From: Prochlorococcus sp. AG-402-K14
GTDB taxonomy: Bacteria > Cyanobacteriota > Cyanobacteriia > PCC-6307 > Cyanobiaceae
Direction of reading: 5' to 3'
NCBI GenBank assembly: GCA_003216815.1
Contig: QCIG01000014.1
Coordinates: forward strand, 1 to 50,911
DNA length: 50,911 nucleotides
The number at the start of each line of letters is the position of its first letter. Within the stretch, counting starts at the first letter, position 1. The notes under the pieces are model-generated. The model was not told the origin of the DNA. It saw only the letters and a program-made list of their open reading frames with translations, and ran no database searches. Below are positions 39,169-47,214 of the stretch, in pieces. Position numbers and translations under genes: made by a program.

Positions 39169-39533
39169 ACAAAAGCGTATTCATACTCTTCTATTTCTTC
39201 CCAGTCATCTGCTGTAAGTTCTAGACCTGCAAAAATTTTATCCTCACCAAGAAATTCAACAATCACTCTTAAAGAAGGGAAAAGAAAGTGATTTTCCTCA
39301 GCGTATTGCGCGCTAAATAGTCCTTTTTCTCCCCAGAAGAAGCGATCAGTAGTATGTTCATTACGACGAACATTTAGTATCGCTGGGGCATATAGGCCCT
39401 CTTCAGCTATAAAACGTCTTGCAGCAGTTACAGGCTTGTGCTGACCAGTCCCTAAATGAAAAATAGGAACATGGGACATAACACGCTGACCTGCGAGTCT
39501 TCGCCTGCTAATTCTTTTACGCTTCTTAGACAT
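39165..39533 (-). CDS. DUF3155 family protein
   Basis: A 122-residue soluble protein conserved, as I recall, throughout cyanobacteria as DUF3155. The first 20 residues are extremely basic (MSKKRKRISRRRLAGQRVM), like nucleic-acid-binding tails. Then come HVPIFHLGTGQHKPVTAARRFIAEEG, RRNEHTTDRFFWGEKGLFS and an acidic C-terminus (ADDWEEIEEYEYAF). The basic head and acidic tail are striking, but function is unknown. ATG start. Confidence 0.75.
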   Translation of the reverse strand: MSKKRKRISRRRLAGQRVMSHVPIFHLGTGQHKPVTAARRFIAEEGLYAPAILNVRRNEHTTDRFFWGEKGLFSAQYAEENHFLFPSLRVIVEFLGEDKIFAGLELTADDWEEIEEYEYAFV

Positions 39534-39848
39534 GAAAAAATTTACCTTTAATTAGGGACAGAGAGTTAGAGGTTTCGCTTTTTTATTTGCTCTGGCTTAA
39601 GCTAGAGGTTTTTGAAGAAATTTAGATTAAAACTGAAGTGGAAGTTGTTTCTCAAATAATTAAAAGTTGACTACGGAGGGTACCCATCAATCTCTGGCGT
39701 AGTCTAAAAGTCACTCAAAGTGCTCACTTTTGAATCAATTTTGAGATAGCCTCCTAAGTGGTTGTCTAAAATCTTTATTACCATCTTAATACTTTTTTCA
39801 AATTTATCAAGTTTTTAATGTTTCACCATCTTTGTTTAAAATTGCAAA
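39534..39848. other. Divergent intergenic region with two hairpins
   Basis: A 315-base gap between DUF3155 (minus) and the histidine kinase (plus), with no reading frame I support. It contains hairpin 1, GACTACG (39669-39675) against CGTAGTC (39698-39704) with the palindrome GGGTACCC (39678-39685) inside, and hairpin 2, TCAAAGTG (39715-39722) against CACTTTTGA (39725-39733) with one bulge. It is more GC-rich than its flanks there. Could be a small RNA or operator; nothing is proven. Confidence 0.45.
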
Positions 39849-40970
39849 ATGAGTTTAATGCAGTATTCAGAAAGGTTTTTGAATTTTGTTCAACAGCAGT
39901 TGATGAGCTTTCATGATGATGAGGAATTAGAACATGTTGTTGTTTACGTTGCAAGATCTGGAGATAGTGGATCTCCTACGTTAGAGGTAGTAGGTCAGTG
40001 GCCAAAGTCAGAAAAAATATTACAGCCAGTTGAAACTGATACTGCCCTTCGTACACCATCATCGAACAGAAGATGGTACCCATTACAGGAAGGCTCAATC
40101 TTGTTAGGTGTTATTCGTGCAGAGAGAATTCAGTCTGAAGAAGAATGGCCTGAGGTTCTAGATCAACGTTTACAAGCTTTGTCAATGTCTTTAGCAAATT
40201 CTCTTGCTTCTGAACTTGATAGAAAAAGGTTATTAGATCAATTGGATGATCAAAAAGAACAGATATCTTTAATGGTGCATCAATTAAGAAATCCACTAGC
40301 GGCTCTGGGAACTTATGCAAAACTTCTTTTGAGGAAAATAGGTCCTGAAAGTGAACATGAAAATTTAGTCAAAGGACTTATTAATGAACAAGCTCAAGTT
40401 AATAAATATTTGTCAGCTCTTGATCAACTTAGTCAAGTTAAATTGCCTCAATCTGATGATGGATCAAACAGATTACTTTTACCTCCACTATTGCCAACAG
40501 AAACTTCTAGTACTGTTAAAACTTTAATAGAACCATTGATCGATAGAGCAAGAGCAAGAGCAAATTTACAAGGAAGAAAATGGTTTGGCCCTTCTCAATG
40601 GCCAAATTGGATGGAATCAAGATCAATTTCAGAAGGCACGATAGCTGAAATAGTTGCAAACCTTCTAGAAAATGCATTTCGTTATAGTCCTCCACAATCT
40701 TCCATCGGTATAGAAGTATCTGAAGAGGGGATATGTATTTGGGATGAGGGAATTCCTATTAATGAAGAAGAAAGAGAAAAGATTTTTGAAAAAGGTTTCA
40801 GAGGTGAAAGCGGGTCAAAAATATCTGGAAGTGGAATAGGTTTGGCTCTTGCTAGAGATTTAGCAAGACAGGTGGGTGGAGATTTAAAGTTGATCATTAA
40901 CCCAAGCCAATTTAAAACTTCTTTACCAGAATCAGGGAACGCTTTTGTTATTAATTTGGAACCAAAATGA
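39849..40970 (+). CDS. Two-component sensor histidine kinase
   Basis: A 373-residue soluble histidine kinase. An N-terminal sensor part (about 1-115, GAF-like in size, no membrane helix) is followed by a coiled helix and HisKA with phospho-acceptor His144 in LMVHQLRNPLAAL, then the ATPase domain with N-box ANLLENAFRYSP, G1 IWDEGIPI and G2 GSGIGLALARDLAR. All kinase boxes are intact. No response regulator lies next to it, so its partner and signal are unknown; Prochlorococcus has only a few such kinases. ATG start. Its 3' end overlaps cobS by 20 bp, convergent. Confidence 0.88.
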   Translation: MSLMQYSERFLNFVQQQLMSFHDDEELEHVVVYVARSGDSGSPTLEVVGQWPKSEKILQPVETDTALRTPSSNRRWYPLQEGSILLGVIRAERIQSEEEWPEVLDQRLQALSMSLANSLASELDRKRLLDQLDDQKEQISLMVHQLRNPLAALGTYAKLLLRKIGPESEHENLVKGLINEQAQVNKYLSALDQLSQVKLPQSDDGSNRLLLPPLLPTETSSTVKTLIEPLIDRARARANLQGRKWFGPSQWPNWMESRSISEGTIAEIVANLLENAFRYSPPQSSIGIEVSEEGICIWDEGIPINEEEREKIFEKGFRGESGSKISGSGIGLALARDLARQVGGDLKLIINPSQFKTSLPESGNAFVINLEPK

Positions 40971-41727
40971 TACTTAATATTAATAAAGTAATTGTTTCAG
41001 TTATGACTAATCCTGCTCCATAACTATCACCATTTTGCCCTCCTAGAGATTTATTTATAAAGTATGGTATTAATATTGAAGTAATTAAGCCTGATGACAT
41101 ACAAAATATAACTAATAAAATGTAAGATATATCGAAGTTGTTGAAAAAAAGAAAGAATATTAATCCCATCCCAATTATTAGTAATGATGGCCTTATTTCG
41201 TTAGATATTCCTTTCCAGTGTTTTTGATGAATTGAAACTGATTTTTCTTTAAAAATGTATTCATAATTTCCAATAGCAAAAATTTGGGATATTCTTCCCC
41301 AGAAGCTAGCTAAAGGAAATGCAAACGGTGCATAAAAATCAAGTTTAATTATTGCTGCAAGTTGAAGGATTAAAATAATTACTAAACTTTGTACACCCAT
41401 TGCTCCAACTCTGCTATCTTTAATTGCTTCCATTCGCTTCGACGGACCTGCCCCAATCCCATCTGCGGTATCCATTAAACCATCAATATGAAGTCCACCA
41501 GTTATAAAAATGTTAATTGCAATTGATATCAAAGCGACTGAAATATTTGGCCAATTAAAGTAACTCAAAAACAGCCAAAAGACTGATTGTGAAAATCCAA
41601 TGAAAAGTCCTATTAAAGGAGCAAAGCGAGCAATTCTTATGAATTTAGGTTTAATTAATGGCCATTGAGGCAAGATTGTGTAAAAAACCCATGCCCCTGC
41701 AAGATCACTCAGCCAGTTTTTAAAAAT
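40951..41727 (-). CDS. cobS: Adenosylcobinamide-GDP ribazoletransferase (cobalamin synthase), non-standard start
   Basis: Membrane enzyme joining adenosylcobinamide-GDP to alpha-ribazole, a final step of (pseudo)cobalamin synthesis. Motifs: TGGLHIDGLMDTADGIGAG and EAIKDSRVGAMG, plus several membrane helices. The frame from TTG 41673 would omit LSDLAGAWVFYTI, which resembles the conserved family N-terminus and reads on without a stop up to TAA at 41751-41753. That stretch has no ATG, GTG or TTG; the best start guesses are ATT 41727 or CTG 41730, giving about 258 residues. Gene identity firm, start unresolved. Confidence 0.85.
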   Translation of the reverse strand: MFKNWLSDLAGAWVFYTILPQWPLIKPKFIRIARFAPLIGLFIGFSQSVFWLFLSYFNWPNISVALISIAINIFITGGLHIDGLMDTADGIGAGPSKRMEAIKDSRVGAMGVQSLVIILILQLAAIIKLDFYAPFAFPLASFWGRISQIFAIGNYEYIFKEKSVSIHQKHWKGISNEIRPSLLIIGMGLIFFLFFNNFDISYILLVIFCMSSGLITSILIPYFINKSLGGQNGDSYGAGLVITETITLLILSIILVPN

Positions 41728-41806
41728 CAGAATTACAACCTCAACTGTTTCTTAGATCTCAAATTAGTTATATAACTAATTTAAGTTATTAAATTTTTAA
41801 GAATAA

Positions 41807-42937
41807 TTGAAAAAGCCCTTTTTTGATTTCCAAATAAAAAGTAGATGCAAATCCACATTAGCTCGAGTCGGGTTTATTAAAACGCCAAATGGAATAGTAA
41901 ATACTCCTAGGTTTATGCCTGTTGGGACTTTAGGAACAGTAAAGGGAGTGACATCTAAGCAGCTTGAGAAAACAGGAGCTGAAATGATTCTTGCAAATAC
42001 TTTTCATCTACATCTTCAACCAGGAGAACAGATTGTTAAAAGTGCAGGGGGATTACATGAATTTATGAGCTGGGATAAACCAATACTTACTGATTCAGGT
42101 GGTTTTCAAGTATTCAGTTTGGCCAAGTTAAATAAAATTGATGATGAAGGAGTTTCGTTTCAAAGTCCAAGAGACGGTAAACAAATTTTTCTTACTCCTG
42201 AAAAAGCTATTGAAATTCAAATGGCCTTAGGTTCAGATATCTCAATGGCTTTTGATCAATGCCCCCCTTATTCTGCAAGTGAAGCAGAAGTTGAAGAGGC
42301 TTGTAGAAGAACTCATTGTTGGTTAGAGAGATGTCTGAATGCTCATAACAAACAGGATCAAGCAGTTTTTGGAATAGTTCAGGGTGGTTGTTTCTCTCAT
42401 TTGAGAGAATTGAGTGCGAAAATTGTTTCAGGATTTGATTTGCCTGGTATTGCTATCGGAGGTGTAAGTGTCGGTGAACCAATTAATCAAATGCACAAAA
42501 TCGTAAGAGAAACCTGCCCTCTATTACCCGAAGATCGACCAAGGTATTTGATGGGTATAGGGACATTAAGAGAAATGGCAATAGCCGTAGCTAATGGAGT
42601 AGATCTGTTCGACTGTGTAATCCCTACGCGTTTAGGAAGACATGGGAGCGCTTTAGTTAATGGAGAGACATGGAATTTAAGGAATTCACGTTTTAAAGAC
42701 GATTACAGGCCGCTGGATTCATCTTGTCATTGTGAAGCTTGTAATGGTTACTCAAGAGCATATATTCATCATTTAATTCGCAACAAAGAATTACTAGGAC
42801 TTACGCTTTTGAGTTTGCATAATCTCACTCATTTGATCCGTTTTACAGGCGCTATGAGGCAAGCAATTCTTGATGGTTGTTTTTCAGAGGATTTCGCTCC
42901 GTGGCAGAGTCACTCTAAAGCGCGTCATACGTGGTAG
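41807..42937 (+). CDS. tgt: Queuine tRNA-ribosyltransferase
   Basis: Exchanges guanine-34 for a queuine precursor in tRNAs with GUN anticodons. 376 residues: [18 protein letters not shown], the active-site [12 protein letters not shown] (near residue 100), the base-binding [25 protein letters not shown] (nucleophile aspartate) and the zinc site [18 protein letters not shown]. Length and motifs normal. The start TTG 41807 gives the family N-terminus [20 protein letters not shown]; no closer ATG exists. Followed by psbK 34 bp downstream. Confidence 0.96.
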   Translation: MKKPFFDFQIKSRCKSTLARVGFIKTPNGIVNTPRFMPVGTLGTVKGVTSKQLEKTGAEMILANTFHLHLQPGEQIVKSAGGLHEFMSWDKPILTDSGGFQVFSLAKLNKIDDEGVSFQSPRDGKQIFLTPEKAIEIQMALGSDISMAFDQCPPYSASEAEVEEACRRTHCWLERCLNAHNKQDQAVFGIVQGGCFSHLRELSAKIVSGFDLPGIAIGGVSVGEPINQMHKIVRETCPLLPEDRPRYLMGIGTLREMAIAVANGVDLFDCVIPTRLGRHGSALVNGETWNLRNSRFKDDYRPLDSSCHCEACNGYSRAYIHHLIRNKELLGLTLLSLHNLTHLIRFTGAMRQAILDGCFSEDFAPWQSHSKARHTW

Positions 42938-42971
42938 CGTGCGTGCTTAATACGTCCATTATTTCTTAGGG

Positions 42972-43115
42972 ATGGCATTGATTAATCTCGACTTGCTTGC
43001 TGAACTTCCTACCGCCTACCAGGCTTTTGCACCGACAGTGGATGTACTTCCGCTAATACCTCTATTCTTCTTTCTGCTTGTTTTTGTTTGGCAAGCGGCA
43101 GTTGGTTTTCGTTAA
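42972..43115 (+). CDS. psbK: Photosystem II protein PsbK
   Basis: A 47-residue precursor: [19 protein letters not shown], then [19 protein letters not shown] and WQAAVGFR at the end. This matches PsbK, a single-span core subunit whose short N-terminal part is removed to leave a mature protein beginning near the AYQAF stretch. ATG 42972 to TAA 43115. Transcribed after tgt; a hairpin follows. Confidence 0.94.
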   Translation: MALINLDLLAELPTAYQAFAPTVDVLPLIPLFFFLLVFVWQAAVGFR

Positions 43116-43179
43116 AAGGCGAAGTTTTTTCTTCTAGACTTTTACAATTTAAGTAATCGATTAAAGGTTCTTAACAAAA

Positions 43180-43220
43180 TAAAATTTTTACTTGAACTAA
43201 AACTTCAGGTAAAAGTTTTA
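43180..43220 (+). terminator. Hairpin terminator between psbK and the oxidoreductase
   Basis: A 17-bp stem (43180-43196 with 43204-43220) with two G-U pairs and a seven-base loop, followed by T-rich sequence on both sides. It lies between convergent genes, so it may stop both transcripts. The stem is AT-rich, so strength is uncertain. Confidence 0.55.
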
Positions 43221-43247
43221 TTTCTTAGTTTTTATTATTAATCTCAT

Positions 43248-44270
43248 TTATATCCCTTTGCTGAGTAAAACGTCTTTACTTGGCATTGATACTGCTTTCT
43301 CAATTAAATCAGCCAGATGAAGAGCTCGAGATGCTTGAAGTCCATCAACAGCAGGTTTTTCTTTGCCTCTGACACATTGAAGAAAATGCTCCAGCTCAGC
43401 GTATAACGGCTCAATAGATGTTGTACTCACTTCTTCAATAAAACCATCGTTTCTATAAAGCAACTCTCCATGATCAGCTGAATACCATTCATGAGTCTTT
43501 CTATGAATATGAATATTGTGATTTAAGAAATCTGTTTCTATAAGACTTTGTTTGCAATGAGCACTTAAGTTTCTAATTTTTTTGTGACTCATTTTGCTTG
43601 CAGTAAGACTTGCAACCACTCCGTTTTGAAAACCAAGTGTCGCATTGACATAATCCATAGGTCCATCGCCACTGCATCCTCCAACAGCAGCAAGCCTTAT
43701 TACTTTTGAATTTGCAAGTTCAATCACTAAATCAATATCGTGAATCATTAAATCCAATACGACTGAAACATCATTTGCTCTCTCGGGATGTGGACTATGC
43801 CTTCTAGCTTCAAGGACTACAACTTCTTCATTAGCAACTACTTTTGTTAATTCTCTAAAAGCTGGATTAAATCTTTCTATATGGCCAACTTGTAATAATT
43901 TTTTTGCATTGTTTGAGGCATTAATTAATGAGGATGCTTCTTCTTTATTTGCTGCAATTGGTTTCTCAATTAATACATGTTTTCCTGAATTTAGGCATTC
44001 TAGACCTACTTTATGGTGAAACAAAGTAGGTACAGCAATGCAAACAGCTTCAACTTGATTTAATAAATCCTTGTAATCTGGATACCAATTACAATTAAAT
44101 TGCTCAATAGCTAATTTCCCGCGTTCTTCGTCTAGATCAGCTACTCCTACCAGTTCAGCATCTTTGAGGAGACTAAGCACTCTCGCGTGATGCCATCCCA
44201 TATTTCCAATTCCTATTACCCCTACTTTTACAGGAATAATATTTTCATTGATCTTTGAGATGGGTTTCAT
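43248..44270 (-). CDS. Gfo/Idh/MocA family oxidoreductase
   Basis: NAD(P)-dependent sugar-type dehydrogenase, 340 residues. An N-terminal Rossmann fold (VGVIGIGNMGWHHARVL), the family EKPIA motif with the catalytic lysine (near 110) and a C-terminal alpha/beta part with DLMIHDIDLVIELA, where the His-Asp pair is conserved. Substrate unknown; such enzymes often act on sugar nucleotides or inositols. ATG start. Same strand as the CNNM-type protein upstream, 37 bp apart, so possibly co-transcribed. Confidence 0.85.
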   Translation of the reverse strand: MKPISKINENIIPVKVGVIGIGNMGWHHARVLSLLKDAELVGVADLDEERGKLAIEQFNCNWYPDYKDLLNQVEAVCIAVPTLFHHKVGLECLNSGKHVLIEKPIAANKEEASSLINASNNAKKLLQVGHIERFNPAFRELTKVVANEEVVVLEARRHSPHPERANDVSVVLDLMIHDIDLVIELANSKVIRLAAVGGCSGDGPMDYVNATLGFQNGVVASLTASKMSHKKIRNLSAHCKQSLIETDFLNHNIHIHRKTHEWYSADHGELLYRNDGFIEEVSTTSIEPLYAELEHFLQCVRGKEKPAVDGLQASRALHLADLIEKAVSMPSKDVLLSKGI

Positions 44271-44307
44271 ATTTATTTGATTATTAATTAATAGACTTTT
44301 TTACAAC

Positions 44308-45576
44308 TTATTTTGGGAGGATTATTTTTACTTTGTTTATTCTTGGACCTTTCATGGAGATAATTTCAAATACAATTTCATTATGAATGAGCGTTTCTCC
44401 TGAATTGGGAATTTCTTGGAGTTTTTCTAAAACAAATCCAGCAAGAGTGTAGTGATCATCTGCTTCTGGCAATTCTAATTTTAGTTCTCTATTGAGTTCT
44501 ATTACTTCTATATCGCCAGATGTAATCCATACTTTTTTCAAGTCATCAATAGGTCTTAGCTCAGATTCCTTATTATCAAATTGTATTTCATCACCAACGA
44601 TTTCACCAGTTAAGTCTGCTGATGTTATTAATCCTTCTGTTCCTCCATATTCATCAACAACTAATAGCAGTGGATTCCCATTCTTAATAAGTGGAAGCAA
44701 TTCGGCCAAGGTAGACGTTTCTAAAACACGAACAACTGGTTCTACATAAGGCTCTAAAGATGAGTTGGCTTGCATTTCTCCTTTGGCTATTGGATCAGCC
44801 AGTTGTCTTAAGTCTAAAACTCCAAGGACATTATCAAGTGAATCATCAATGACCAAATATCTTGCATGACGAGTTTTATGAACTTCTTCCATCATTTGAG
44901 TGAAGGAAACTTCCCTGGGAAGAGTAACCATTCCTGATCTTGGAACCATTACCTCTCTGACTTGAGTATCTCTTAAAGCAAAAACACCTTCAAGTATGTT
45001 TCTTTCATCAGGTTTTAATCCTGTTACTCCCCCAGTTTCAATTAATTTCTCTAGTTCACCTGCAGAGAAAGCAGCGGTGGTAAGACTTTCTAATTGAGTA
45101 TTAAGTCCAAATAATCTAAGTATTAATAAAGCAAGTCCTTCCAACAAAGAAAGGAATGGTGACATCCATTTAATTGCTGCTTCAAAAAGAGGAGATAGTT
45201 TTAATGCCGCTGTCTCAGGTTGATTAAGAACAAGTGCCTTTGGAAGAAGACCAGAGATCAGAGTCGCTAAAAGTACAACTGTAATAAAAAGTCCTAGATC
45301 GAAAAAATAGCTAATTGATTCATTATCTCCCCACCATTCTCTTGCAAAACTTTTGCAGATCCATCCAATTGAAATTAATGAAATAGTTATTCCTAACTCC
45401 GCAATTAAAAGAGTTCTTCTTAGCCTTTTTTGCAGACGAATTATGGAATTAGAACCAGATTGTCCTTCTTCTACGAGCCTTTGAACCTTAGTGGAACGAA
45501 GACGCAATATTGCAAATTGACCTGCATTGAAAAATGCAGGTATGATAAGCAATATACAAAGAAGTAATAAACTCAT
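44308..45576 (-). CDS. CNNM/CorC-type transporter-associated protein (HlyC/CorC family)
   Basis: A 422-residue protein: DUF21/CNNM membrane domain (about 1-165, four hydrophobic segments, first residues MSLLLLCILLIIPAFFNAG), two CBS domains (about 200-320, including the pattern VREVMVPRSGMVTLP-like at 208 and LLVVDEYGGTEGLITSADL) and a C-terminal CorC_HlyC domain (KVWITSGDIEVIELNRELKLELPE; DHYTLAGFVLEKLQEIPNSGE). The family is linked to Mg2+/Co2+ export; direct function here unproven. Upstream of the oxidoreductase on the same strand. Confidence 0.88.
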   Translation of the reverse strand: MSLLLLCILLIIPAFFNAGQFAILRLRSTKVQRLVEEGQSGSNSIIRLQKRLRRTLLIAELGITISLISIGWICKSFAREWWGDNESISYFFDLGLFITVVLLATLISGLLPKALVLNQPETAALKLSPLFEAAIKWMSPFLSLLEGLALLILRLFGLNTQLESLTTAAFSAGELEKLIETGGVTGLKPDERNILEGVFALRDTQVREVMVPRSGMVTLPREVSFTQMMEEVHKTRHARYLVIDDSLDNVLGVLDLRQLADPIAKGEMQANSSLEPYVEPVVRVLETSTLAELLPLIKNGNPLLLVVDEYGGTEGLITSADLTGEIVGDEIQFDNKESELRPIDDLKKVWITSGDIEVIELNRELKLELPEADDHYTLAGFVLEKLQEIPNSGETLIHNEIVFEIISMKGPRINKVKIILPK

Positions 45577-45590
45577 TAATAATTTTTTTA

Positions 45591-45663
45591 TGGGGGTGGC
45601 GAGGATCGAACTCGCCTAAGGCGAATTATGAGTTCGCTGCATTCACCAGATTGCTACACCCCC
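45591..45663 (-). tRNA. tRNA-Met (anticodon CAU), elongator type
   Basis: A 73-base cloverleaf on the minus strand: acceptor GGGGGTG paired with CACCCCC and discriminator A, anticodon stem GCGAA/TTCGC around CTCATAA giving CAU, and TTCGATC T-loop. The anticodon stem lacks the three G-C pairs of initiator tRNA, so this is elongator tRNA-Met or possibly tRNA-Ile with lysidine; sequence alone does not separate these fully. Confidence 0.9.
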
Positions 45664-45772
45664 AATAAAGCAGAACCAAAACTTTTTTTGATAATAGTTA
45701 ATTAGTTTGCCTAAAGTAAATATATATCTAATCCCACCAAGATGTTTAATAATTAAACTTGCATATAAAGAT

Positions 45773-46351
45773 ATGACCCCATTGAATCCTTCCTACGATG
45801 GAATAAAAGAAAACCTTTTAACTTTATTAGCCCAAAAAGATTATCGTTTTGGCGATTTTTCTTTGGCTTCTGGGATAAAAAGTGCTCATTATGTCAATTG
45901 CAAGCCAGTCTCTCTCTCAGGTCCAGGCCTCTTGTCAATAAGTTCACTATTCCTAAAACAATTAAATGAAAGTGATAATGCTGTTGCTGGATTGACTTTG
46001 GGTGCTGACCCTCTTGTTAGTGGCGTTGTAATGTTGGCAGCTCAATCAGGTATTAATTTAAGTGGATTAATAGTAAGGAAAGAAGCTAAAGGTCATGGAA
46101 CTGGAGCATGGTTGGAAGGACCTTTGCCTCCCAAGGGTTCTATAATTACTGTCTTAGAGGATGTTGTGACTACTGGTGGCTCTTCTTTGAAAGCTGTTGA
46201 ACAACTTAGAAATCAAGGGTATTTAGTTAATCAAGTACTAGCAATAGTCGATAGAGAAGAAGGAGGCTTAGATGCTATGTCTAAAGCTGGTTTAGATTTA
46301 AATAGTCTTTTCTTTTTAAAAGAGATTGTTGAAAGAGCTAAAAGCTTGTAA
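45773..46351 (+). CDS. pyrE: Orotate phosphoribosyltransferase
   Basis: Adds phosphoribose to orotate in pyrimidine synthesis. 192 residues from ATG 45773; the frame extends 22 residues upstream, but that part is not family-like, lies close to the tRNA, and the ATG is in a good context. Motifs: [24 protein letters not shown] (near 20), [18 protein letters not shown] and the PRPP site [24 protein letters not shown] overlap with ygfZ downstream. Identity secure. Confidence 0.94.
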   Translation: MTPLNPSYDGIKENLLTLLAQKDYRFGDFSLASGIKSAHYVNCKPVSLSGPGLLSISSLFLKQLNESDNAVAGLTLGADPLVSGVVMLAAQSGINLSGLIVRKEAKGHGTGAWLEGPLPPKGSIITVLEDVVTTGGSSLKAVEQLRNQGYLVNQVLAIVDREEGGLDAMSKAGLDLNSLFFLKEIVERAKSL

Positions 46352-47199
46352 TGACAGAAACTAAATCATTGATGTGGGATGAAACATTCCCTTCATTACT
46401 TCTAAAAGGGGATGGTACTGCAGCTTTTTTGCATGGTCAAACAACTGCTGATATTTTTGCTCAGAAACAACTGGAAAGAATCTTCTTGAGCTGTTGGTTG
46501 TCAACTAAAGGAAGTTTAAAAGCTTTATTGGAAATTCGAATTTCCAATAATATGGCTGAAATAGTTATATTAGGTGGTGAAATTAATTCTATAATTGATG
46601 GATTTGAATCAGTAATATTTCCAGCTGATAAAGTTAAGTTAGAAGTTCTAGAGCCAATAAGAAGAATCCAAAAAATAAATAACTTTCAATCATGGAAGGA
46701 GTCAACTCCTATTTGGATAAGTAATAGTGATTTAATTGAGAATGAAAGTCCTGACTATACTAAAGTAACAAAAGAAGAGTTGGAAATATGGAAAATAAGA
46801 CAAGGAATACTTGGATTTGATAGAGAGATAAATGGAGAAACAAATCCCTATGAATTGGGCTTGGGAGATATTATAAAGCTTGATAAAGGTTGTTATTTAG
46901 GTCAAGAAGCAATTGCAAGGTTTTTCAGATCTAAATCTTTAAAATATCAACTTCGTTATTGGGAGGCTTATGGGAAAGCTGATAATTTCTGTATAGGTGG
47001 AAAAATTGTGAATACTAATCAAGATAACGAATTTAAAAAAAAAGTAGGAGTTATTACATCTTCAATTAAAATTAACGATAATCTTCTTGCTGGACTTGCT
47101 TTAATAAAAAACAATTTTATTCATAAGGATATTTGTTTTTCTGAAAAAGACGAAGCTATAACTTTAAAGAAGCCAATCTCTTTTGCGTTTCCTTTTTAA
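46351..47199 (+). CDS. ygfZ: YgfZ/GcvT-like folate-binding protein
   Basis: A 282-residue tetrahydrofolate-dependent protein that supports Fe-S cluster assembly or repair. It has the YgfZ signature KGCYLGQEAIARF with the essential cysteine (near 182), an N-terminal FLHGQTTADIF and the GFDREINGETNPYELGL region. Length is shorter than some homologues (about 320) but the core is complete. ATG shares one base with the pyrE stop (TAATG), so coupling is likely. Convergent with the nuclease gene, 15 bp apart. Confidence 0.9.
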   Translation: MTETKSLMWDETFPSLLLKGDGTAAFLHGQTTADIFAQKQLERIFLSCWLSTKGSLKALLEIRISNNMAEIVILGGEINSIIDGFESVIFPADKVKLEVLEPIRRIQKINNFQSWKESTPIWISNSDLIENESPDYTKVTKEELEIWKIRQGILGFDREINGETNPYELGLGDIIKLDKGCYLGQEAIARFFRSKSLKYQLRYWEAYGKADNFCIGGKIVNTNQDNEFKKKVGVITSSIKINDNLLAGLALIKNNFIHKDICFSEKDEAITLKKPISFAFPF

Positions 47200-47214
47200 T
47201 CTATTAAAATATTT

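Noticed and set aside
45707-45772. Extended pyrE N-terminus from TTG 45707
   Set aside because: Residues are not family-like and the ATG at 45773 gives the standard length.
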